From: an uncultured Bacilli bacterium
GTDB lineage: Bacteria; Bacillota_I; Bacilli_A; ML615J-28; CAG-313
DNA: 12,519 nucleotides
Direction: 5' to 3'
NCBI GenBank assembly: GCA_947627685.1
Contig: CANQWZ010000036.1
Span: 1 to 12,519, forward strand
Under the pieces are notes generated by a model. It did not search any database. It was not told where the DNA came from and saw only the letters and a program-made list of their open reading frames with translations. Every line of letters starts with the position of its first letter. The stretch's first letter is position 1. A program made the translations under genes and the position numbers. Shown here one piece after another: positions 1-5,365 of the stretch.

Positions 1-75
1 GAAGTTCGTCCTTTTTATATATTGGTTTTAAGGGAGTAGAAAAATGATACATAAGTATTTTTTAAATGGGTATTT
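1..75. other. Intergenic edge without a recognised gene
   Basis: This is the segment downstream of the M42 peptidase stop. I see no gene in it. The plus strand has a GGGAG followed by an ATG, but the ORF from it is short and runs antisense into the peptidase gene. A weak hairpin with a TAC/GTA core flanked by A and T runs (about 40-64) could help end the peptidase transcript, but it is too short to call as a terminator. Confidence 0.4.
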
Positions 76-1125
76 TTATTCATTAAATGGATCAAAATGC
101 GAAATTTCGCCCAAATTGAGGATGAAATCGCATAATAAATCAACAATGTAAGTTATATCATCCAAACTACAAACTTCGACACTAGAATGCATATAACGAA
201 GTGGTATACTAATTAATTCCGAAGGAATACCCCCATTAATTTTGTATGCTTCATCAAAGTCTGTATAAGTTTTTGCAATTTCAACTGCGTATTGCAAAGG
301 TATCTTTTTAGCTTTAGCTCGTTCTTCTAATACTTTTACAATATGCATATTAGCATTAGAAGCAATGGTTATAATCGGTCCTTTACCTAATTTAACATCA
401 TGTGTAAAATTATTACGATATTTGACATCGGTGCTAGAACCAACATCTAAACTAATGGTAAGTGATGGTTTAATCATTTCGGTTGCAAATATTGCTCCTC
501 TTTTAGTTGTTTCCTCCCCTACTGTTGTAGCAAGATATACACCTTTATCGGTTTTGCCTTTTAATTTTTTTAAAACTTCTATCCCGATAAATGCGCCTAT
601 TTTATCATCTAAGGCTCTGCTTGCTAAAGTATTGTTCTTTAAAAAGGTTACTTTGTTTTGGTGAATAACAGGATCACCAATAGCTACATATTTTAAACTT
701 TCTTCTTTAGAAGTTGTACCTAAATCTAAATTTAAATCGCTGACCGTAACACCACCATCGTGATAATTAGGCGTATAGCCGATTACACCATCTACCAATT
801 TATAATTGCCTTTTTCATCAAATCGCACTACATTAACGCTTTGGCCCATATACATTTCGGGTCTAATAGAACCAATACTAGCTAATTTACAAATGCCATT
901 TTCAGCAATGTTTTCAATTACAAGACCAATTTCATCAATATGAGCTAGTAACATTATTTTAATAGGTGCATCATCATTAATAGCATGAACGCATGTATAA
1001 CTATGATGAGTATATACTTTTTCCGATACATCCTTTAGCTCTTTAATTAACATTTTTTGAAAACCAAGTTCATAACCACTTGGTGATGGTGTTTGTAACA
1101 TTTTTACTAATAAATCTTTATCCAT
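76..1125 (-). CDS. M42 family metallopeptidase (glutamyl aminopeptidase / FrvX-like)
   Basis: Predicted cytosolic dinuclear zinc or cobalt aminopeptidase trimming peptides, normally a large oligomer. The 349 residues match the usual M42 length. Family landmarks appear in order: HIDEIG (His62, Asp64), SRALDDK with the bridging-metal Asp173, GEET with the catalytic glutamate pair Glu204/Glu205, LDVG with Asp227, and YMHSS with His313. All expected metal ligands and the general base are therefore present, so I expect an active enzyme. There is no signal peptide. The start overlaps the 3' end of the upstream membrane protein gene by 8 bp, and its AAGGAG site lies inside that gene, so translation is probably coupled. 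Substrate preference cannot be read from the sequence; M42 proteins are often misnamed cellulases or deblocking aminopeptidases. Confidence 0.93.
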   Translation of the reverse strand: MDKDLLVKMLQTPSPSGYELGFQKMLIKELKDVSEKVYTHHSYTCVHAINDDAPIKIMLLAHIDEIGLVIENIAENGICKLASIGSIRPEMYMGQSVNVVRFDEKGNYKLVDGVIGYTPNYHDGGVTVSDLNLDLGTTSKEESLKYVAIGDPVIHQNKVTFLKNNTLASRALDDKIGAFIGIEVLKKLKGKTDKGVYLATTVGEETTKRGAIFATEMIKPSLTISLDVGSSTDVKYRNNFTHDVKLGKGPIITIASNANMHIVKVLEERAKAKKIPLQYAVEIAKTYTDFDEAYKINGGIPSELISIPLRYMHSSVEVCSLDDITYIVDLLCDFILNLGEISHFDPFNE

Positions 1126-1873
1126 TTTGTTTACTCCTTGCTTTTTTAATTATTTTATATATAACATATACAATTAAATAAGTACCATAAGTAGATACTA
1201 CATATATAATCAAACTATAAAGTGGTAAAATATTTTCAGCAATAACTTTTAAAAATTTAATTGGTATATTCCAAGGATCTCTTAAAAACATTAAGTTAGT
1301 AGAATATATAGCGTTAAGAATATAGGCAATAATGGCAAAAAAACTACAAAAAATACTATAGTATAAGAAGCTTTTTTTATCTATTACTACCACTTTATTA
1401 ATTAAATAAGTTATCCCTAAATAAACCATTAAACTATGAAAAAGCATACTATAACATGATAAAAAATGAAACATCGGGAAAAGGGTAATAGAAGTTGTCG
1501 GCATTATTAAAAAAGAAAACCCAGCTACAATTGATCCTCCCGCGATAAAAGATTGCCCCATTTTTTGTAAAAAGCCTCTCGCAAATCCCGCAAGAATAGT
1601 AGCATAAATAAACATGGAACAAAAATGTAGTGGTAATACTTCTACTAAGCTATGGTGCTCAAAAAGGAAGGAAAAAACCATTTTACCGCTTTCTAGTATT
1701 AATAGTAGTATGGCTACTATCCTAGTGATGATATTAATAATATTACTTTGTAAATTTCTAGAAAAGTAAATTCCTATACTTATTAAAATTAAGCATATAA
1801 ATAAGACTATAAAATGGGTCAGGCTAAACATTCCACATGGTGCATATTCACCTGGCTTTGCGAAAAAAGACAT
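1118..1873 (-). CDS. YwaF/TIGR02206 family integral membrane protein
   Basis: Polytopic membrane protein of unknown function, 251 residues, with about seven hydrophobic helices (roughly 18-38, 45-65, 80-98, 108-128, 136-158, 170-190, 215-240) and a basic C-terminal tail. Family-like signatures are LPLHFC at 80-85 at the start of helix three, FHS at 145-147, and NLMFLRDP at 193-200 between helices six and seven. TIGR02206 proteins are widespread in Firmicutes without an established role. The gene has its own promoter (TTTACA, 17-bp spacer, TATAAT) and an AAAGGA site about 12 nt before the ATG. It overlaps the M42 peptidase gene by 8 bp, so the two form a two-gene operon. Whether the peptidase link is functional is unknown. 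Confidence 0.85.
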   Translation of the reverse strand: MSFFAKPGEYAPCGMFSLTHFIVLFICLILISIGIYFSRNLQSNIINIITRIVAILLLILESGKMVFSFLFEHHSLVEVLPLHFCSMFIYATILAGFARGFLQKMGQSFIAGGSIVAGFSFLIMPTTSITLFPMFHFLSCYSMLFHSLMVYLGITYLINKVVVIDKKSFLYYSIFCSFFAIIAYILNAIYSTNLMFLRDPWNIPIKFLKVIAENILPLYSLIIYVVSTYGTYLIVYVIYKIIKKARSKQNG

Positions 1874-1899
1874 ATGTTAAAAATTCCTTTCGTATTATT

Positions 1900-1928
1900 A
1901 TTATATACTATAAAGGCTTTTTTGTAAA
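1900..1928 (-). promoter_or_regulatory. Sigma-A-type promoter of the membrane protein / M42 operon
   Basis: Read on the minus strand: -35 TTTACA (1923-1928), 17-bp spacer, -10 TATAAT (1900-1905). This places the start site about 20 nt before the ribosome binding region. It lies just after the terminator of the preceding gene pair, consistent with an independent transcription unit. Confidence 0.75.
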
Positions 1929-1939
1929 GAATCTCGCAA

Positions 1940-1976
1940 AAAGAAAAGAAAACTAAAAACTAGCTTTCTTTTCTTT
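1940..1976 (-). terminator. Rho-independent terminator overlapping the end of the 81-residue gene
   Basis: On the minus strand the arm AAAGAAAAGAAAGCTA pairs with TAGTTTTCTTTTCTTT around a 5-nt GTTTT loop. This gives 16 pairs including one G-U, and the stem runs into a T tract. The 5' arm is the last coding bases and stop codon (TAG) of the 81-residue gene. The wobble pair holds only on the minus strand, which fixes the direction. Confidence 0.75.
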
Positions 1977-2205
1977 GTACTCTTTTGATAATAAAATAAT
2001 TATCTGCTTTAATAATATCACCTTTTTTTAAATTAACAACGCTTTTATTGTTTTCATAAATAGTCATCACTTCTGTTTTATTAGCCCTAGTTAATTGTAA
2101 TTTAACACTACCATTATCTACAACAGCTTGAAAAAGATAACTACCTACAGGAATATCAATACCTACTTTATAAGTATCAGCTTTTGCAATTACCACATTT
2201 GCCAA
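1960..2205 (-). CDS. Small beta-rich protein with a GxDIPxGxY module (hypothetical)
   Basis: No established function. The 81 residues contain GIDIPVGSY (15-23), then short alternating strands and LKKGD (59-63). This resembles the small beta module (GxDIPxGxY ... LxxGD) that I recall from Firmicutes lipoproteins and secreted proteins. Here it stands alone, with no signal peptide or membrane segment, so it is probably cytosolic. The start is TTG, not ATG. A GGTGA Shine-Dalgarno five bases upstream overlaps the stop codon of the preceding gene, so translation is likely coupled to the 198-residue membrane protein. The end of the gene forms one arm of the terminator. A role as partner of the upstream protein's cytosolic tail is inference from gene order only. 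Confidence 0.7.
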   Translation of the reverse strand: MANVVIAKADTYKVGIDIPVGSYLFQAVVDNGSVKLQLTRANKTEVMTIYENNKSVVNLKKGDIIKADNYFIIKRVQRKES

Positions 2206-2210
2206 TTAAA

Positions 2211-2215
2211 TCACC
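2211..2215 (-). promoter_or_regulatory. Shine-Dalgarno deciding a TTG start
   Basis: GGTGA on the minus strand, overlapping the TGA stop of the upstream gene and five bases before TTG at 2205. No in-frame ATG near the start offers a better site, so the TTG is preferred as initiator. Confidence 0.55.
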
Positions 2216-2807
2216 ATCTATCATCTTTATTTTTTGCTTTTTTCTTGTCGTGCTGAATATCATCATCAAGCCATAACATATCAACTGTATCAAGTTTTTC
2301 ACCGGGTAAAAATTCATTCATTTCTACAATATCACCAAGATTAGTCTTTTTTTGGTCATTTTGGATACCATTTTGAATATAATATTTTCTAGCAAGACGA
2401 GTACTTAAAGATGGGGTATCATCTTCTTCTTCTTGAACGACATAAATAGTATGTTTAGGAAGATGGTGATCAAAGAATTTACTTAAGATGTCTTTAGCAG
2501 GTAACATATGCTCATTATATTTTTTTAGATATTGTGACAATAAAATATATTCTTTTTTCTGTATATTTTTAGATGGTGCTTCATCACCATTAACCATCAA
2601 TGCTTCATATAAAGTCATCTTTTTACAAGGGGCATTTTTTCGTTTTTCTTTTTGTTTTATTACAATTAAAATCGCAATATATATAGTTAATAAAACAATA
2701 AATATAAAGGAAGGTTCACTATTATTAGTGGCGATTTTAATCACCAGCATTAATGCATATATAAAAACTAATAAAATACCACCAGTGATTGCTACTTTTT
2801 TAAACAT
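2211..2807 (-). CDS. Two-helix membrane protein with an acidic cytosolic tail (hypothetical)
   Basis: Not a family I recognise. Of 198 residues, the first 51 hold two hydrophobic segments (about 6-26 and 32-51) separated by a short polar loop (TNNSEPS). A strongly basic stretch follows (KQKEKRKNAPCKK), which by the positive-inside rule places both ends in the cytosol. The remaining ~140 residues are polar and charged, with acidic clusters (EEEDD near 126-130, DDD near 180) and a lysine-rich end, suggesting a soluble or partly disordered domain. It has its own strong promoter and an AGGAGAG site. The 81-residue gene follows after 5 nt, so the pair is probably co-expressed. The ATG at 2807 is well supported by the ribosome binding site. 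Confidence 0.75.
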   Translation of the reverse strand: MFKKVAITGGILLVFIYALMLVIKIATNNSEPSFIFIVLLTIYIAILIVIKQKEKRKNAPCKKMTLYEALMVNGDEAPSKNIQKKEYILLSQYLKKYNEHMLPAKDILSKFFDHHLPKHTIYVVQEEEDDTPSLSTRLARKYYIQNGIQNDQKKTNLGDIVEMNEFLPGEKLDTVDMLWLDDDIQHDKKKAKNKDDRW

Positions 2808-2842
2808 CTTTTTCTCTCCTAAAGTTGTTTTTATTTAACCAT

Positions 2843-2871
2843 ATTATATACTCTTTAGTAGTGTTTGTCAA
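2843..2871 (-). promoter_or_regulatory. Near-consensus sigma-A promoter for the orphan gene pair
   Basis: Minus strand: TTGACA (2866-2871), exactly 17 bp, TATAAT (2843-2848). Both hexamers are perfect. It sits in the 69-bp gap after the ABC permease, so the pair is transcribed independently of the transporter and probably constitutively. Confidence 0.85.
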
Positions 2872-2876
2872 TTTTT

Positions 2877-3629
2877 TTATTGATAGCGTTTAATAATTTT
2901 GATTATTAATTCAAAAACTAAACTAATTAAAACAATTAAAAGACCATATGCAATAAGATTATCCATTTCTAAATTACTTTTAAAGCCATATAATAATTTA
3001 CCAATACTATTTGGTGTTTGACATATATATTCACCCATAACCATTACTTTAAAACTCATACCTAAAGTTTGTACTAAACACATTAAAATATAAGGCATGA
3101 TAATTGGTAAATAAACTTCTTTAATTTTGATAAAAATGGACCCATCTATCATTTTTAACTCATCAATAATATTTTGATCAACACCATCTATTGCGACAAC
3201 CAAACCTTCTACAACAACAGGTAGACTCATTAAAATAGTAATTACATATGGACCTACTTTATCACCAATTAAAATAAAGATAAAAATGGATATTACTGCC
3301 ATAGGCATACTACGCATAATATTAATGATAGGTCTAAATAAAGCAATACTTGTTTTAGATACAATATATAAGCTTGCAATAATTATCCCTATCGCAAAAC
3401 AAATAATAACCGATAATAAGACTCTTAAAAGACTCATAAAAATAACTTTTAAATTAGAAAAGTTTTTAAATATGCTAAAAAATGCCTCACTAATCTTACC
3501 TATACTTGGAAAAATCAAGTTATTTTTATATATAGAAGAAATAAGTATCCAGACAAAGAAAATTATTAATAAAGATGAAACCGAAAAAACGCCTTCTAAT
3601 ATTTTATTTCTTAAAGTAGAATCCTTCAT
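2877..3629 (-). CDS. ABC transporter permease, NitT/TauT (SsuC-like) type
   Basis: Predicted inner-membrane permease of an importer working with the lipoprotein encoded just upstream. It has about 250 residues and six hydrophobic segments. The EAA loop that docks the ATPase is recognisable as DELKMIDGS...VYLPIIMPYI (about residues 161-185 of the ATG-3629 form). I chose the ATG at 3629, preceded by GGGAGG 11 nt upstream. An in-frame ATG at 3671 would add 14 residues entirely within the upstream gene with no family support. The gene overlaps the lipoprotein gene by 26 bp, implying coupled translation. No ATP-binding subunit follows: the next gene has its own promoter and is unrelated. Substrate is unknown. 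Confidence 0.88.
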   Translation of the reverse strand: MKDSTLRNKILEGVFSVSSLLIIFFVWILISSIYKNNLIFPSIGKISEAFFSIFKNFSNLKVIFMSLLRVLLSVIICFAIGIIIASLYIVSKTSIALFRPIINIMRSMPMAVISIFIFILIGDKVGPYVITILMSLPVVVEGLVVAIDGVDQNIIDELKMIDGSIFIKIKEVYLPIIMPYILMCLVQTLGMSFKVMVMGEYICQTPNSIGKLLYGFKSNLEMDNLIAYGLLIVLISLVFELIIKIIKRYQ

Positions 3630-4539
3630 CTGGAAGTTTTCCTCCCACTGTTTGGCCAATACCCAGTTCAATTACTTTACTAAAATAATAATTAACAGCA
3701 TCTTTATTATTTTCTTCAAGTCGTAAATTGCATCGTGAAATAGCATCAGTTAACGTTTCTTTACCAATAGTATTTAAATTTTCATCGATACTTATTGCGT
3801 CATCTACTAAATCTATCGCATTAGTTAAAGCCATATTAACTGACTGTGTCATTTTTTCTAAAGCCTTCTTGACAAAGGTATTATTTTGTCTACTTTTTTT
3901 AACAAAAATACCAGCTTGAGGAAGCGCATAACTACCTGTTAAAGTTTTCCATTCAGCTTGTAAATCAAAAGTAAAGATTTCTTTTTTTGCTCTTAATTTA
4001 GTAAGTGATGGTTCTGCGCTAACAATAATATCAGCTTTATTTGTTAATAAATATGAATTAGCTGTAGCAACATCATCAACATATTCTAGTTCGACATCTA
4101 AATTATTAAAGGCAATAAGGGTTCTTATAACTACATCAGGTGTAGAATTTTTACCAAAGACTACTACTTTTTTTTCGTTTAAATCTTTAAAAGAAGCAAT
4201 TTCTACATTTGATGCAAGATAATAATTACCCCAAACAATTGTTTCATATAATACATAATCAAAATCAGCATTAGTATTATAAAATTTAGCACCAAGATTA
4301 ACAGGGGCAACAATAATATCATAATTTTGATTAGTGAATGCCGCAACAAGGGGATCAGATCCCGATACAATATTTGCTTCAAATATACTATTATCTTTTA
4401 TGGCACTTGCAACCCCTAATGATGGAGTGCCCGTTGGTACAATTACGCTAACTTTTTCATCATTTTCAAAACAACTACAAAGACTAAAAGTTATCAAAAA
4501 CGTTGCTATAATCATTAAAAATTTAAAAATTTTTTTCAT
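3604..4539 (-). CDS. ABC transporter substrate-binding lipoprotein, NMT1/SsuA-like
   Basis: Predicted lipid-anchored solute-binding protein of a NitT/TauT-family importer, 311 residues from the ATG at 4539. That start is preceded by GGAGG and begins a classical lipoprotein signal: MKKIFKF, a hydrophobic core (8-19) and lipobox LCSC, with Cys23 the likely lipidated residue. Upstream in-frame codons to 4644 lie in the promoter region and are not coding. The mature protein opens with a beta strand and glycine/serine ligand loop (VPTGTPSLG), then alternating strands and helices with ADIIVSAEP near the middle, typical of NMT1/THI5- and SsuA-like type II binding proteins. Ligands in this family include thiamin precursors, sulfonates and riboflavin, and nothing here decides between them. 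It is divergent from a Crp/Fnr regulator whose probable operator lies at its promoter. Confidence 0.87.
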   Translation of the reverse strand: MKKIFKFLMIIATFLITFSLCSCFENDEKVSVIVPTGTPSLGVASAIKDNSIFEANIVSGSDPLVAAFTNQNYDIIVAPVNLGAKFYNTNADFDYVLYETIVWGNYYLASNVEIASFKDLNEKKVVVFGKNSTPDVVIRTLIAFNNLDVELEYVDDVATANSYLLTNKADIIVSAEPSLTKLRAKKEIFTFDLQAEWKTLTGSYALPQAGIFVKKSRQNNTFVKKALEKMTQSVNMALTNAIDLVDDAISIDENLNTIGKETLTDAISRCNLRLEENNKDAVNYYFSKVIELGIGQTVGGKLPDEGFYFKK

Positions 4540-4599
4540 TTTTACATATCCTCCATTACATATATTATGTTCAAAATTTATATAAACTTTACTATTTAA

Positions 4600-4629
4600 T
4601 TGCAATATAATTATAGCATATGATATAAT
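4600..4629 (+). promoter_or_regulatory. Predicted promoter of the Crp/Fnr regulator gene
   Basis: Plus strand: TTGCAA (4600-4605), 18-bp spacer, TATAAT (4624-4629). The start site is expected near 4636, immediately before the palindrome at 4637-4652. A bound regulator would cover the first transcribed bases, consistent with autorepression (inference). Confidence 0.55.
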
Positions 4630-4638
4630 AATAAAGTG
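4610..4638 (-). promoter_or_regulatory. Predicted activator-dependent promoter of the ABC transporter
   Basis: Minus strand: -10 TATAAT (4610-4615). The hexamer 17 bp upstream is CACTTT (4633-4638), a poor -35 that touches the palindromic operator. Counting the -10 as -12 to -7 puts +1 at 4603 and the palindrome centre at -41.5, the class II activator position known for CRP and FNR. A weak -35 with an activator site there is the usual pattern of an activated promoter. Confidence 0.55.
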
Positions 4639-4652
4639 TAACAAATGTTACA
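4637..4652. promoter_or_regulatory. Palindromic Crp/Fnr-type operator
   Basis: TGTAACAAATGTTACA is a 16-bp inverted repeat (TGTAAC, 4-bp centre, GTTACA) with perfect arms, similar in size and layout to Crp/Fnr-family operators. It lies in the divergent intergenic region between a Crp/Fnr gene and the transporter. A further half-site, GTTACA at 4676-4681, lies 29 bp downstream in direct orientation, with a degenerate partner (TGTTGC) at 4665-4670. Confidence 0.7.
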
Positions 4653-4697
4653 AAAATGAAACTATGTTGCATTTGGTTACAAAGTTTAGGAGGTTTT

Positions 4698-5309
4698 ATG
4701 AATCTTTTTTCTTTATTAAATGAAAATGAATTAAATAAATATACTTATCTTAAAAATTATAAAGCAGGTGATATTGTTTTTAACGAAGATGGTATGTGTA
4801 ATTATATGGGCTATTTAGAAAAAGGTAGCATTCGGATTATTGAAATTACTTATACTGAGAAAGAGGAAACTATTACTTATCTTAGTGAAGATAGTTATTT
4901 TGGTGATATTTTAATCTTCAGTAATAATCCTATTTATTTAGGGCATGCCATTTGCGAGAAAAAAACAACTATCAGATATATTTCTAAAAATAATTTATTG
5001 CTACTGTTTCAAGAAAAGCCTCAATTTTTAACTAAATTTCTTGAACTGATTTCGACTAAGGCGCTTTTATTAAAGCAAGAAATAAAACTATTTAAACATA
5101 AAAATATTACCGATCGTTTAATCTATTTTCTAAATAATCAAAAGAAAATAAAAAAGAGTAGTAAAATTCCAATTAAGAATGTTACCACACTTGCGAAAGT
5201 ATTATCTTTACCAAGACCATCTTTAGCAAGGGAAATTTCAAAACTTGAAAAGGAAGGCATTATTGTTAAAATAAAGGAAAACAATATGTTATATTTATTA
5301 CTTAAATAA
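4698..5309 (+). CDS. Crp/Fnr family transcriptional regulator
   Basis: Predicted DNA-binding regulator of 203 residues. An N-terminal cyclic-nucleotide-binding-like beta barrel (about 10-110, with FGD at 68-70) is followed by a long dimerisation helix (about 110-135) and a C-terminal winged helix. The helix-turn-helix is near 162-188, with recognition helix RPSLAREISKL. There are only two cysteines (34 and 86), so no FNR-type four-cysteine iron-sulfur cluster is possible. The effector cannot be named. The ATG at 4698 has AGGAGG four bases upstream. An in-frame ATG at 4656 has no ribosome binding site, so the shorter protein is preferred. It is transcribed away from the ABC transporter, with a palindromic site between, and converges on the hydrogenase operon across a shared terminator. 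Confidence 0.9.
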   Translation: MNLFSLLNENELNKYTYLKNYKAGDIVFNEDGMCNYMGYLEKGSIRIIEITYTEKEETITYLSEDSYFGDILIFSNNPIYLGHAICEKKTTIRYISKNNLLLLFQEKPQFLTKFLELISTKALLLKQEIKLFKHKNITDRLIYFLNNQKKIKKSSKIPIKNVTTLAKVLSLPRPSLAREISKLEKEGIIVKIKENNMLYLLLK

Positions 5310-5320
5310 CATTTTATTAT

Positions 5321-5360
5321 AAAAAGACTGCTAAACTTAATTTAGTTTAACAGTCTTTTT
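5321..5360. terminator. Bidirectional terminator between the regulator and the hydrogenase operon
   Basis: AAAAAGACTG (5321-5330) pairs with CAGTCTTTTT (5351-5360). After a single C/A mismatch, TAAACT pairs with AGTTTA, leaving a 6-nt loop. Flanking A and T runs make it functional in both directions, fitting the two convergent genes ending at 5309 and 5366. Confidence 0.88.
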
Positions 5361-5365
5361 TGTAA

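Noticed and set aside
2488..2838. 116-residue plus-strand ORF antisense to the two-helix membrane protein
   Set aside because: The minus-strand gene has a perfect promoter and ribosome binding site; the antisense ORF has neither and runs through that promoter.
3286..3726. 146-residue plus-strand ORF antisense to the permease and lipoprotein genes
   Set aside because: It is a shadow of well-supported minus-strand genes, with no ribosome binding site and low-complexity hydrophobic/lysine content typical of antisense AT-rich frames.
4540..4644. N-terminal extension of the substrate-binding protein from ATG 4644
   Set aside because: It would precede a classical lipoprotein signal peptide, cover the promoter and operator, and has no ribosome binding site.
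4656..4697. Longer regulator start at ATG 4656
   Set aside because: It has no Shine-Dalgarno and would translate the leader with the second half-site. ATG 4698 has AGGAGG at the right distance and the family-typical N-terminus.
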